NCBI GenBank assembly: GCA_964549105.1
Contig: CAZJTZ010000002.1
Span: forward strand, 124,001-188,000
Reading direction: 5' to 3'
DNA from: Hydrogenedens sp964549105
Lineage (GTDB): Bacteria; Hydrogenedentota; Hydrogenedentia; Hydrogenedentales; Hydrogenedentaceae
Length of the DNA: 64,000 nucleotides
The first letter of the stretch is position 1. Every line of letters starts with the position of its first letter. The translations under genes were made by a program, and so were the position numbers. This document shows positions 52,477-62,010 of the stretch, in pieces. Below the pieces are notes generated by a model. It had not been told where the DNA came from. It was given only the letters and a program-made list of their open reading frames with translations, and did no database searches.

Positions 52477-54867
52477 ATGAAAAAGAGAAAGTTTTATTTT
52501 TTTAATTTTTATTTGTTCATCCCACTATTTACTGTCTTTTTTCTTTTGTTAAATATCACAGATAGTTTCGCTCTTAAAGCAGGCGCCGTCAAAGCAGAAA
52601 TTACACCTGATTTGGGCATTCCCTTGAACGGTTATGGTGCTCGTCTGGGCAAAGGTGCTCGTGCTGTCCATGACCCGCTTTGGGCTCATGTCCTTTATAT
52701 CAGTGATGACGAAACAGAATTGTTTTTGGTAAGTTTGGACCTGTGTTTTGTTGACCGTGAATTGCGAGACAAAGTAATTGCGATGGCACCTGAAAATTTC
52801 CCGCCACAGAATATTATTATGACTGCAACTCATACTCACAACGGTTTTGGAGGAATGTGTAAACAATATCCACTGCGTTTTATATCCGGCAGATATATTC
52901 CTGAATTAGTGGAAAGGACAGCACGAATTATCAGTCAAGCACTTCGCGACGCAAAAGCAAATGCAAAGAATGCTGTTTTAGGCTATGGAACTATACCTCA
53001 GGAGGACCTGACCTGTAATCGCCGTTATTCTGGCGGTCCAAGGGATTCACAAATTGGGTTTATTGCCATTGAAGACGCCAACGGAAATGAAATTGCTATT
53101 ATTGCCAACATGGCAGGACATCCGACTTCCGTAGATACTGAGGGTGACGACTTCTATTCTTTCTCAGCAGATTATCCCGGCTATTTTTATCTTGAAATTG
53201 AGAGTTTGGCAGCGGCAGGATGTGTCCCATTTTTCCTAAATGGAGCCGAAGGGAATCAAACGATTCAAGCACCAGAACAGACCTCCGGCTGGGCACGCAC
53301 AGAAAAGGTCGGCAGACTTTTAGCACAGCGAGTATATGAGGCTCAAAAAAATATTTCCTTATCCGAAGCAAAATTGAAACTGATTGCCCAGGAAATAGCA
53401 CTTCCCATGAGTATCATGGAATTTTTCCCTCAAAAAACCTTGTTCCAATCTCTACAAATTAATGACCTCGCTATTTCCTTTTTTCCCGGTGAATTATGCG
53501 TCGAATACGCATTGCAATTGCGTGAGCATGTATTAGGTGCTGGTTTCAAGGCTCATTTTACAGTAGACCTGGCTAATGACTATCTTATGTATTTTGTCCC
53601 TCCACATCTCCTATTCGACAAAACTTATGAAGCAGGAATGAATTTCTTTGGACCTCAGGCAGAGAAATGGGTTCTGAACACCTGCTTTTCTCTGTTAAGC
53701 ATAGAAAAGCCAGAATTTCAGAATAAAGATTTTGACATGCCAGAGGTGCAAAAAACGGAGCAAAATTTGTCAATTGTAAAACTTGTGGGAACTCCCTACG
53801 AGTGTGGTTTTGCACGAGGTAAATTTGCAAAGAACATTATACAAAAACGATTTGAAGAATTAATCCAACAGCCTACGCAAAAAGGCAAATATCTGCCCCA
53901 ACAAGGAATGGCTTCTATTATCCCTGCGGCATGGGTTGATATGAGCACTTTACTTTTGCCAACAATGGCTATTGGTATTCGTCCAACTATAAAAAAACTT
54001 CATCAAGAAGTAATAGATGAACTTATTGGTGTGTCTGATGGCACATCCATTCCCTTTGACAAGATATGGCTACTACAAAATACCATGAATATTCAACAGG
54101 CACAGTCCTTCGACCCCCTATTTGATACCCCTTTATGCACAGCCGTGACTATTTCAGGGGAGCGAGCCGGTGCTAAAGATATTCTCATTGGGCACACGGT
54201 AGATTGGGAAATTGATGAATTGCCTGTGGTGTTTTCATATAAACCTGCTAATGGCATCCCATTTGTAGAGATTGGTTTCACCTGGTTCAATGGAACATTT
54301 TGCGGAATGAACGAGGCAGGTATTGTTTTATCTATTACGCGTGATACAGGCACGCTAACAGACTTATCAAAAGATGTGCCGGGTCCAGAATTCACATTAA
54401 AGCATGTATTGCTCAATTGCGCAAACATTGAAACGGCTATAAGTGAAGTTGCTAATATAACTATTCCCCCTTCATATCACATTATCCTTGCAGGCAAGAA
54501 TAACGAAGGGAAATGGATGACTTATGTATTTCCTGAACCTGACCCAAACGATGCCACAGCCCAAACCCTGAAAAGTGAAGGGATTTTATTAGGCTGTGCT
54601 TCCTTATCGGGTGCATCGGAAACAACTGCAAAAAGATATTCAAACCTGTTGAGACAGTTAGAAAATGAGCGAATCGTTAGTCCAGACGAATTAAAAACTA
54701 TGATGACCACTACAAATTCAGAAGACACTTCTCTTTCTCAATTATGGAATGAACATAGCCGATTCAATGTAGTTTTTGAACCCACAGAGAAAAAGGTCTC
54801 CATATCAATTCGAACTAATGACAACAAACCATCAGAATATTTTTCTTTAGAAATAGGAAACATTTAA
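52477..54867 (+). CDS. Secreted fusion: neutral-ceramidase N-domain plus C45-type Ntn amidohydrolase
   Basis: The 796-residue protein has a signal peptide (residues ~8-32). The first half (~32-420) is the N-terminal domain of neutral/alkaline non-lysosomal ceramidases, including KAEITPDLGIPLNGYG and the zinc motif ATHTHNGFGG (His119, His121). NMAGHPTSVD and FSADYPGYF are further landmarks. The second half (~430-795) resembles acyl-CoA:6-APA acyltransferase/C45 N-terminal-nucleophile hydrolases: LVGTPYECGFARGK, then PLCTAV with candidate nucleophile Cys554, DILIGHTVDWE and FNGTFCGMNEAGIVLS. Both halves belong to families that cleave N-acyl amides. The usual ceramidase C-terminal domain is missing. 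Self-cleavage before Cys554 is expected from the family but not visible. Confidence 0.82.
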   Translation: MKKRKFYFFNFYLFIPLFTVFFLLLNITDSFALKAGAVKAEITPDLGIPLNGYGARLGKGARAVHDPLWAHVLYISDDETELFLVSLDLCFVDRELRDKVIAMAPENFPPQNIIMTATHTHNGFGGMCKQYPLRFISGRYIPELVERTARIISQALRDAKANAKNAVLGYGTIPQEDLTCNRRYSGGPRDSQIGFIAIEDANGNEIAIIANMAGHPTSVDTEGDDFYSFSADYPGYFYLEIESLAAAGCVPFFLNGAEGNQTIQAPEQTSGWARTEKVGRLLAQRVYEAQKNISLSEAKLKLIAQEIALPMSIMEFFPQKTLFQSLQINDLAISFFPGELCVEYALQLREHVLGAGFKAHFTVDLANDYLMYFVPPHLLFDKTYEAGMNFFGPQAEKWVLNTCFSLLSIEKPEFQNKDFDMPEVQKTEQNLSIVKLVGTPYECGFARGKFAKNIIQKRFEELIQQPTQKGKYLPQQGMASIIPAAWVDMSTLLLPTMAIGIRPTIKKLHQEVIDELIGVSDGTSIPFDKIWLLQNTMNIQQAQSFDPLFDTPLCTAVTISGERAGAKDILIGHTVDWEIDELPVVFSYKPANGIPFVEIGFTWFNGTFCGMNEAGIVLSITRDTGTLTDLSKDVPGPEFTLKHVLLNCANIETAISEVANITIPPSYHIILAGKNNEGKWMTYVFPEPDPNDATAQTLKSEGILLGCASLSGASETTAKRYSNLLRQLENERIVSPDELKTMMTTTNSEDTSLSQLWNEHSRFNVVFEPTEKKVSISIRTNDNKPSEYFSLEIGNI

Positions 54868-54873
54868 TTATTT

Positions 54874-56421
54874 ATGAGTGAAACATTAAGAGTATATAGT
54901 GAGATTAATCGCAGAAGGAGAAAACGAAGGAGTAGTTTTATAAAGTTTTTGCTTCAAATTTTCCTTCTGGTAATTATTCTTCTGGTAGGTTGGTGGTTAT
55001 GGTTATCAAGAGATTTATATCCAGTTGAGAAATTTATCCCAACATCACCCAACTTTCAGGTCTTCAGTCCTCAATTAATGCAAAACCATAATATACTTGC
55101 TCAATCTGCATTATGGGCACTCGTAGAACCTTCTTCTTCTGCGTATGAAGTGAAAAAGTTACTGTCAGACCAACAGAAAATACCTCTATGGGTATTCAAA
55201 CATTTAATCTATGATTTCTTCTATCTTTCTGCAAACGACCTCGAAACATTTGAAGATTACTTGCTCATTGTCCGTTTATCTCGAATCGGTTGCATGTTGG
55301 AAAAAATTTTCTCATGGTCTTCTATTGTAGAAAGTGATTGGGCAGGTGGACTAAACCTGAAATACCTGCCACAACAGAAAGTATATTATGCCCGAAAAGG
55401 CAGGATTCTCTTACTATCTCCAAGCAGAGAAACCTTGATTCAATCAATTACAAAAAAAGAAGCAGACAACTCCGGGGCTGTCCTTACAACTGAACTAATA
55501 GAAAATCAGGGACACTATCTCGCCTGGGGGACAGTAAAACCGACATGGAAAGATTTGCAAAGATTTATCCCTCAAATTTCTTTCCATTTAGCCATAACGC
55601 CAACTCAGTTAGGAATTAAATGTGAAACAGAAATTAATCCAGATACGGAAACTTTATGGTCTATACTATTAACAGAAATTGTCTCAGGCCCTTTACAGGA
55701 ACCACCTGACACATTGCTTTCCTGTTCTATAGATACAGGTGTTCCATTAAAAACCTGGATTCACGCCTTTGAAACAATCCCAGGAACCAATGATGTATTA
55801 GCCCCAATTAATCCAATGGAACTATCATTTACAGATTGGATTAAAACCTTTTCTCCTCTCCTGAACAATCAATTTTACATTGCTTTTGATACCTTTTATA
55901 CAGATGAGATTGTCCCTTTTATCCCTAAATATTGTGTAATTGCAAAGACTCAACCCAATATATGCGAAAATGCCATTCAAACAATTCTCAATCCGTCAAT
56001 TATTGTTTTAGGCGAGAAAAATAAAGCCATTCCATCTTCAAACCCAGACGAGTTTATCGTCCCTTTGATGGGTAGTTCGCAAGTAGATTTGCATATTCAG
56101 TGTTCTAACGACCAATTAGTATTTGCAAACAATAATGAATTAAAAGATTCTCTTGTTGAACATATCAAAAGCGGGAAAATTGGTTCAGAAGGTAATTATT
56201 CATTCATAATTAAATTTAAACCAGATATGTGCATTACGGAGATAAATAATGTAATTTCAGTCTTAAAAGAATCAAATATCCTGCGTTTCCACAACCCAGA
56301 AGAGATAAACAATATTTTCAATAAAATTAATTTATTCAAAGGAATTGAAATTAAGATAAGTCTTAACAAAGGCAAAATTACAATTACAGGTATAACAAAA
56401 TTTAACAACAATTCTATCTAA
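54874..56421 (+). CDS. Single-pass membrane protein of unknown function
   Basis: The 515-residue protein has a highly basic N-terminus (INRRRRKRRSS) and one membrane helix (residues ~24-45, FLLQIFLLVIILLVGWWLWL). About 470 extracytoplasmic residues with mixed alpha/beta character follow. The N-terminal plan and the segments FIPTSPNFQVFSP and LLLSPSRETLIQSI recall secreted DUF3352-type proteins, but I cannot assign a family. It starts six bases after the ceramidase-fusion gene and is surely co-transcribed with it. A role at the envelope alongside that enzyme is inferred from position only. Confidence 0.7.
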   Translation: MSETLRVYSEINRRRRKRRSSFIKFLLQIFLLVIILLVGWWLWLSRDLYPVEKFIPTSPNFQVFSPQLMQNHNILAQSALWALVEPSSSAYEVKKLLSDQQKIPLWVFKHLIYDFFYLSANDLETFEDYLLIVRLSRIGCMLEKIFSWSSIVESDWAGGLNLKYLPQQKVYYARKGRILLLSPSRETLIQSITKKEADNSGAVLTTELIENQGHYLAWGTVKPTWKDLQRFIPQISFHLAITPTQLGIKCETEINPDTETLWSILLTEIVSGPLQEPPDTLLSCSIDTGVPLKTWIHAFETIPGTNDVLAPINPMELSFTDWIKTFSPLLNNQFYIAFDTFYTDEIVPFIPKYCVIAKTQPNICENAIQTILNPSIIVLGEKNKAIPSSNPDEFIVPLMGSSQVDLHIQCSNDQLVFANNNELKDSLVEHIKSGKIGSEGNYSFIIKFKPDMCITEINNVISVLKESNILRFHNPEEINNIFNKINLFKGIEIKISLNKGKITITGITKFNNNSI

Positions 56422-56534
56422 ACACTGCAATAAATCGTTTGTAACCTTATATAAAGCAGGACTTTGAATAAAAATTGTATTAAATCTATAAAAATATGAT
56501 AAAAAATTTTAGTATATTTTTTTATCAATAAATG

Positions 56535-56563
56535 TTGCATTTATCTTGTAAAAGTAGTATATT
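56535..56563 (+). promoter_or_regulatory. Candidate sigma-70 promoter of the 132-residue protein gene
   Basis: TTGCAT at 56535-56540 and TATATT at 56558-56563 are separated by exactly 17 bases, four and five of six consensus matches respectively. The start codon is about 70 bases downstream with AAAGGAG before it. Confidence 0.5.
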
Positions 56564-56631
56564 ATTTATAGAATAAAAAGAATTTATAATCTTTATATAT
56601 AGTTATAAACAGTATATAAAGGAGTAAAAAG

Positions 56632-57030
56632 ATGGATAAAGAATATAACTACGGTAAAGCATTTCTATCCGTAGGCTGTAATCGTGATTTATTCCTTTCT
56701 AACCTGTATCAATTTGTTAGTTTTCAACTAGATAATGATGTTATAGATGAAATGGCATTATACTTGTGTTCCTTTTCTACTGACCATATCAAAGTGCTAC
56801 ACAAAAACATTCTCCAACGGCGTGAGATAGAAAAGCATGTATGGATTGAGTCAGAAAAGCATAAACAAGATATGAAAATACAGGCAACACAGGATTGGGT
56901 AATGAAATACGCCCAACCTTTCAGTCGCTGGTACGAAAAAGAATATGGCAACAAATTCAACAACCTTTTTGCAAACAATCAACAATTTGAAATGACTTTA
57001 TCATCCAATAACAAAAAAGTTTTGGGCTAA
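56632..57030 (+). CDS. Small hypothetical protein
   Basis: This 132-residue cytoplasmic protein, mostly helical, carries a Lys/Glu/His-rich central helix (NILQRREIEKHVWIESEKHKQDMK). It has no signal peptide, membrane segment or known motif. AAAGGAG lies about eight bases before the ATG, and a consensus-like promoter lies 70 bases upstream, so expression is likely. Codon use resembles its neighbours. I do not recognise a family. Confidence 0.6.
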   Translation: MDKEYNYGKAFLSVGCNRDLFLSNLYQFVSFQLDNDVIDEMALYLCSFSTDHIKVLHKNILQRREIEKHVWIESEKHKQDMKIQATQDWVMKYAQPFSRWYEKEYGNKFNNLFANNQQFEMTLSSNNKKVLG

Positions 57031-57150
57031 TAAATTTATTTATTTTAACTATATGGATGAGTAGTAGAGTATTTTTTTGTTTCTTTAACTATTTTTATAC
57101 TAAAATCGTTTTTATATATAGGATATAGTTAAAAAAGAAGGTTGTGAGTT

Positions 57151-58086
57151 ATGAATTATGTGTTGAAAGGATTAGGTTTTGTTGCCCTTATTTTTTTCCT
57201 GGGAAATATTGCACAGTCAGAAGAACCCGTGCCGTGTAAAGTCACGGAGATACAGGAAGGCGATACATTCGTTGCCCAAACGGCAGAAGACAGCCCACGA
57301 ACAATAAAGGTGCGGATTTGGGGAATTGATGCCCCTGAAGAAGGACAGCACTATTTTGAAGAGGCAAAGAAGTTTCTCACAGAACTTATTAGTGATAAAA
57401 ATGTAAAGATAGAATTATTGACAACAGATAATCTGAATGAAGAGGTAGGGAAAGTCTGGACGGAGGCAGAAGATAATGTGGGTGAAACCATGATAAAGGA
57501 AGGATACGCCTGGTGGGATGAGGAAAATGCTAAAGAAGATTTAACACTTAAAAGTCTATGTGCAACAGCCATACGAGAGAAAAAAGGACTGTGGGCAGAA
57601 ACTTCACCTCTGGCACCCTGGGATTATCGGAAAAGCAAAGGTCTAACTCTGGTAAGTTATAAGGTGGAGAAAGAAGCAGAGGAGAAGAAAGAAGAAAAAG
57701 AGGAGAAAATTGTTTTGAAAGCGAAGGGCGACGAAGTATATAAAGGGACCTTTTCTTCTAATACCCCGTATGTAGATGTTTCTAAAATTAATTTCAACGA
57801 GACTCAGGTGAAACCAGAAGAATTATTGATGAAACACACCCCTACTATAGCCCGTGACCCCTCAGGTAAACCCATCGGTTTATCGGTTCCTAATATCAGC
57901 CAGATTCCGTATGCTCCTGCACTGGGTTTTCGAGATGGCGATATCGTCTCTTCCGTTAATGGAATCCCCATAAATGATTTTTCACAAGTCATGCCCTTAT
58001 ATGAACGGTTAAAAGGAACAAAAGACTTATCTGTTCAGGTCATTCGTGGTGGGAAACCCGTGACCCTTTATTTCCGTATCCCTTAA
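57151..58086 (+). CDS. Secreted thermonuclease-like (SNase) domain fused to a PDZ domain
   Basis: The 311-residue protein has a signal peptide (cleavage near residue 23). An SNase-fold domain (~28-170) follows: GDTF (Asp38), VRIWGIDAPEEGQ (Arg55, Asp60, Glu63, matching SNase Arg35/Asp40/Glu43), and MIKEGYAWWDEE. The position of the second catalytic arginine (SNase Arg87, usually G-R) is Lys101 in VGKVW, which may weaken nuclease activity. A Glu/Lys-rich linker (~172-195) leads to a PDZ-like C-terminus (GFRDGDIVSSVNGIPI…LSVQVIRGGKPVTLYF), similar to the peptide-less PDZ of GspC and RseP. The fusion suggests a periplasmic protein whose SNase fold is tethered to a partner. Confidence 0.82.
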   Translation: MNYVLKGLGFVALIFFLGNIAQSEEPVPCKVTEIQEGDTFVAQTAEDSPRTIKVRIWGIDAPEEGQHYFEEAKKFLTELISDKNVKIELLTTDNLNEEVGKVWTEAEDNVGETMIKEGYAWWDEENAKEDLTLKSLCATAIREKKGLWAETSPLAPWDYRKSKGLTLVSYKVEKEAEEKKEEKEEKIVLKAKGDEVYKGTFSSNTPYVDVSKINFNETQVKPEELLMKHTPTIARDPSGKPIGLSVPNISQIPYAPALGFRDGDIVSSVNGIPINDFSQVMPLYERLKGTKDLSVQVIRGGKPVTLYFRIP

Positions 58087-58168
58087 CAATTTGAATTGTA
58101 AAATCTTCCCTCGAAAAATTTCCCGGCAAAAGTAGTAGCGATTTTGTCTATATTATAATTATAGAAAA

Positions 58169-59068
58169 CTATCTCTGGGTCAGAGTGTTTTCTGCGGCTT
58201 TGACGGTGTTTTTCATAAGCATGGCAATGGTCATGGGTCCGACGCCACCTGGGACCGGGGTAATGGCACGGGCTTTTTTTACAACACTCGGGTAATGGAC
58301 ATCACCTACGAGTCTGGAACCAGATTTTTTTGAACTGTCCGGGATACGATTCATGCCCACATCTATTATGATACAACCCTCTTTGACCATTCTGCCCTGA
58401 ATAAATTCAGGGACGCCTATGGCTGCTATGAGAATATCCGCCGTTTGCGTTATTTTGCTTAAATTGCGTGTATGTGAGTGGCATATCGTCACAGTTGCAT
58501 CAGCACCTTTTGCTTTTTGGACGAGTAAGGCGGCTAAGGGTTTGCCAACAATATTGGAACGACCTACGATAACTACATGTTTCCCCTGAATTTTATACCC
58601 ATATCGCAGAAGCAGTTCCTGAATACCTGCGGGTGTGCATGCTACAAAACAATCCTGTCCATTAAGTAATTTTCCCTTATTTACAGGATGGAAACCATCC
58701 ACATCTTTGTCAGGGTCAATAGCATTTAGAATTTTTTCTTCGTTAATATGTTTTGGCAAAGGGCTTTGAATGAGTATTCCATGCACTTCATTATTGGTGT
58801 TGAGTTCATCAATCAATTTGAGCAGGTCTGCTTCTGATGTTCGAGTTGGTAAGTCATAAGCGAAGGAACGAATTCCCAACTCTTCACAGGTTCTACGCTT
58901 GTTACGAACATAAATCTGACTGGCAGGATTATCGCCTACTAACACGACGGTTAGCCCGGGAACGATGCCTTTCTCTTTGAGTTCTGTTATTTTATCTTTT
59001 AATTCTAACTTTATAATTTCACTAAGTTTGTTGCCATTTAACAATTTTGGTTTTTTGGGAGAGGGCAT
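58169..59068 (-). CDS. folD: Bifunctional methylene-THF dehydrogenase/cyclohydrolase
   Basis: FolD converts 5,10-methylene-THF to 10-formyl-THF. The 299-residue product has the catalytic segment ASQIYVRNKRRTCEELGI with its lysine. It also has QSPLPKHI, PDKDVDGFHPVNKGKL, the NADP-binding GRSNIVGKPLAALL, and the C-terminal PVPGGVGPMTIAML. GGAG lies six bases before ATG 59068; the frame's first ATG at 59071 leaves only three. It is the last gene of gcvT-gcvH-gcvPA-gcvPB-folD, separated from gcvPB by about 17 bases. It thus turns the methylene-THF made by glycine cleavage into the formyl donor for purine synthesis. It would come under the upstream ZTP riboswitch. Confidence 0.96.
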   Translation of the reverse strand: MPSPKKPKLLNGNKLSEIIKLELKDKITELKEKGIVPGLTVVLVGDNPASQIYVRNKRRTCEELGIRSFAYDLPTRTSEADLLKLIDELNTNNEVHGILIQSPLPKHINEEKILNAIDPDKDVDGFHPVNKGKLLNGQDCFVACTPAGIQELLLRYGYKIQGKHVVIVGRSNIVGKPLAALLVQKAKGADATVTICHSHTRNLSKITQTADILIAAIGVPEFIQGRMVKEGCIIIDVGMNRIPDSSKKSGSRLVGDVHYPSVVKKARAITPVPGGVGPMTIAMLMKNTVKAAENTLTQR

Positions 59069-59085
59069 CATACACTCCTTTTTAT

Positions 59086-60543
59086 TTATGACTTTGCTAT
59101 TGAAACAGGGCGAACTACATTCAGTTCTTTAGCCGCTTTGACTTCATCCAATCGCTGGACGGGTGTAGTAACGGGTGCTTTCTTTAATTCTTCAGGATTT
59201 TGTTTGGCTAATTCTGCCAGGTCTAACATGGTATTACAGAATTGGTCAAGGGTCTCCTTTGATTCCGTTTCGGTGGGCTCAATCATAAGTGCTTCTTTTA
59301 CGGTTAATGGGAAATACACGGTGGGTGCATGGAATCCCCGGTCAAGCAAGGCTTTTGCAAAGTCCAAGGCATGCACTCCATAATCGTGGAAGGGCATAGC
59401 CGAAAGAACACATTCGTGCATACAGAGGCGGTCGTATGCTGGTGTAAAAACGGGACGAAGTCGTGCAAGGGTATAATTGGCGTTTAATACCGCTTTCTGG
59501 CTTACTTCTTTTAGTCCTTCGTTTCCTTGCATAAGAATATAAACATAAGCACGAACAGCAATCAAGAAATGTCCTAAAAACGGTGTTACTTTGCCTATAC
59601 TGTTTTGTGGATATTCGAGGTGGAAGTTTTCATTGTTTTCCTTGACTACTCTTGGACCGGGCAGGAAATCAAGAAGTCGTTCATTCACTCCTACGGGACC
59701 GGAACCGGGACCGCCCATCCCATGTGGGGTTCCAAAGGTTTTATGAAGATTGAAGTGCATAACATCGAAGCCTAAATCGCCGGGGCGACACTGTCCCATG
59801 ATAGCGTTTAAATTTGCCCCATCGTAGTAGAGTAGAGCGTCGTGTTTATGTGCTATATCTGCAACCTCTTGAATATCCGTTTCAAACAATCCGTGGGTAT
59901 TGGGGCATGTAAGCATAATACCTGCGACTTCATCATTCATGACTTTGCGGAAACTGTCCAAATCCAATGTCCCCTGCGAATTGGAAGAGACTTCCTGAAC
60001 CTGAAAGCCTGCAATAGCAGCGCTGGCTGGATTGGTTCCATGTGCAGAATCGGGAATGAGTATAATTTTTTTATGCGTGTTTTTATGATATTTATGGTAT
60101 GCAGAAATCATAAGTACGCCCGTAAGTTCACCATGGGCTCCTGCCATAGGTTGGAGTGATACGGCTTTCATCCCTGAAATTTCACTCAATAATTGTTCAA
60201 GGTCGTAAATCAATTCCAACGCACCTTGAATGTGGTTGTGATAAACCTCTGAATAGAGAAATTGTGGGTGAAGTTGTGTAAACCCTTTAAATGAAGAAAC
60301 AATATCTGCAATTTTGGGATTGTATTTCATTGTGCATGAACCCAATGGATAGAAATTTGTATCTACCCCAATGTTTCTACGCGATAGATGAGTAAAATGA
60401 CGGACTACATCTAACTCAGAAACTTCAGGCAATTCCACGGGTGTTTCTCTTTGAAGGTCTTGTGGAAAATCCGTCTTAGGAAAGAACTCTTTACCCAATG
60501 AAAAAGCCTGACGATGATTGCATTTTTCAAAAATTAATTCCAT
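59086..60543 (-). CDS. gcvPB: Glycine dehydrogenase (decarboxylating), P-protein subunit 2
   Basis: This is the C-terminal half of the split P-protein, carrying the PLP site. The 485-residue product contains YPLGSCTMKYNPK and QPMAGAHGELTG. It also has PDSAHGTNPASAAIAGF and the PLP lysine in FNLHKTFGTPHGMGGPGSGP (Lys268). The enzyme decarboxylates glycine and passes the aminomethyl group to the lipoyl arm of GcvH. GGAG lies eight bases before the ATG. It follows gcvPA by 11 bases, so the two subunits are made together. Length and motifs are normal for the two-subunit type found in Bacillus, Thermotoga and many anaerobes. Confidence 0.96.
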   Translation of the reverse strand: MELIFEKCNHRQAFSLGKEFFPKTDFPQDLQRETPVELPEVSELDVVRHFTHLSRRNIGVDTNFYPLGSCTMKYNPKIADIVSSFKGFTQLHPQFLYSEVYHNHIQGALELIYDLEQLLSEISGMKAVSLQPMAGAHGELTGVLMISAYHKYHKNTHKKIILIPDSAHGTNPASAAIAGFQVQEVSSNSQGTLDLDSFRKVMNDEVAGIMLTCPNTHGLFETDIQEVADIAHKHDALLYYDGANLNAIMGQCRPGDLGFDVMHFNLHKTFGTPHGMGGPGSGPVGVNERLLDFLPGPRVVKENNENFHLEYPQNSIGKVTPFLGHFLIAVRAYVYILMQGNEGLKEVSQKAVLNANYTLARLRPVFTPAYDRLCMHECVLSAMPFHDYGVHALDFAKALLDRGFHAPTVYFPLTVKEALMIEPTETESKETLDQFCNTMLDLAELAKQNPEELKKAPVTTPVQRLDEVKAAKELNVVRPVSIAKS

Positions 60544-60554
60544 CTCTTCTGCTC

Positions 60555-61889
60555 CTATAAAATACTTGTGCGAACGGCTTCGACAAATTGGTCTAAATCT
60601 TCATGAGTCCGTTTTTCTGTAACTGCAATAAGCAAATCACCATCTTCTCCATAGGTATTACCCATCCAGTCCTTGCAGGGTATTTCCATCCTACAATGTT
60701 TAAGTAGTGATTTAAGGGGTATACCTGCCGATATGCCTTTTGTTTGCAGTGATTGAACTAATTTTTCGGCTGGAATGGGTAGTCGTAAGACAAATTCATT
60801 AAAAGTCGGTTTAGAATTAATTATTGGAACAAATGTAGATAATTTCTGTTTTAGATATTCAGTTTTTGAGAAACAATCCTGAGCAATTTCGGTGAGACCT
60901 TTTTTGCCTACTTCACATAGGTAAATTAGAGCACGCAAAGCACATAGAGCCTGATTGGAACACACATTGGACATAGCTTTTTCACGGCGTATATGTTGTT
61001 CCCTTGTTTGTAGCGTAAGAACGAAACCGCGTTGCCCCTGTTTATCTACTGTCATGGCACAAATACGACCCGGCATTTTGCGGATGTATTCTTTTCGTGC
61101 AGTGAACAGCCCCAAATAGGGTCCACCGAAACCTAAGGGTAGTCCTAAACTCTGTCCTTCGCCCACTGCAATATCTGCACCCATTTCGCCGGGTGTTTTC
61201 ATGAGCCCTAATGAAATAGGATAGAACTGAACAATTAGAAGTGCTCCTTCACGGTGACATTTTTGGGCAATGTCTGTGAAGTCATGCAAATTTCCAAAAA
61301 AATCAGGTGTTGCAGCAACGATACAGGCACAATTCGAAGGGTCATCTCCATATTCCAATTCTAGGTCAAGATTGGCACTCTGAGTGCGTATCATTTGCTC
61401 ATAAATAGGGTTTAAACCAGGAATGAGATGCACCTTCCGTCTGCCAGTTACACGAACGGAGAGCATAACAGCCTCAAATAAAGAGGTTCCCCCATCATAT
61501 AATGAAGCATTTGCGACTTCCATATCTGTTAAACGGCAAAGTGCCGTCTGGTATTCATATATGGATTGGAGCGTGCCTTGAGCACATTCAGGCTGATATG
61601 GTGTGTATGCGGTAGAAAATTCGCTGCGTTGCGAAAGATAATCCACGACAGCCGGGATATAGTGGTCATAAAATCCACCACCCACAAAGGATATTGTGTC
61701 TACCTTATTCTTGCAACTTAATGAATCTAATCTCTGGTATGCCTCTACTTCTGATAAGGCTTCCGGCACATTCCACGATTTTAATCGTAGAGATGGAGGT
61801 ATATCTTGAAACAATGATTCCATAGAGGGAATACCGATTGTTTTCAGCATTTCCTGCTCATCATTTTTTGTAGTGGGTATCCACGCCAT
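60555..61889 (-). CDS. gcvPA: Glycine dehydrogenase (decarboxylating), P-protein subunit 1
   Basis: This is the N-terminal half of the split P-protein. The 444-residue product opens MAWIPTTKNDEQEMLKTIG, typical of GcvPA, with SLFQDIPPSLRL, FVGGGFYDHYIPAVVDYLSQR, TAYTPYQPECAQGTLQSIYEYQT, ANASLYDGGTSLFEA and GEGQSLGLPLGFGGPYLGLF. It has the PLP-enzyme fold but not the PLP lysine, which sits in GcvPB. GAGGA precedes the ATG by eight bases. About 120 bases lie between gcvH and this gene, the widest gap in the operon, and I see no terminator in it. Confidence 0.96.
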   Translation of the reverse strand: MAWIPTTKNDEQEMLKTIGIPSMESLFQDIPPSLRLKSWNVPEALSEVEAYQRLDSLSCKNKVDTISFVGGGFYDHYIPAVVDYLSQRSEFSTAYTPYQPECAQGTLQSIYEYQTALCRLTDMEVANASLYDGGTSLFEAVMLSVRVTGRRKVHLIPGLNPIYEQMIRTQSANLDLELEYGDDPSNCACIVAATPDFFGNLHDFTDIAQKCHREGALLIVQFYPISLGLMKTPGEMGADIAVGEGQSLGLPLGFGGPYLGLFTARKEYIRKMPGRICAMTVDKQGQRGFVLTLQTREQHIRREKAMSNVCSNQALCALRALIYLCEVGKKGLTEIAQDCFSKTEYLKQKLSTFVPIINSKPTFNEFVLRLPIPAEKLVQSLQTKGISAGIPLKSLLKHCRMEIPCKDWMGNTYGEDGDLLIAVTEKRTHEDLDQFVEAVRTSIL

Positions 61890-62010
61890 AATGTTTTTCC
61901 TCAGAGCCCTTTTTAGTTTCTATTTCAACAATTGTAATCTTTAAATATTAATAATGGATAAAACTTGGAGATGATAAAAGGTTTAACTATAATAAATGTT
62001 GTTAAACTGC

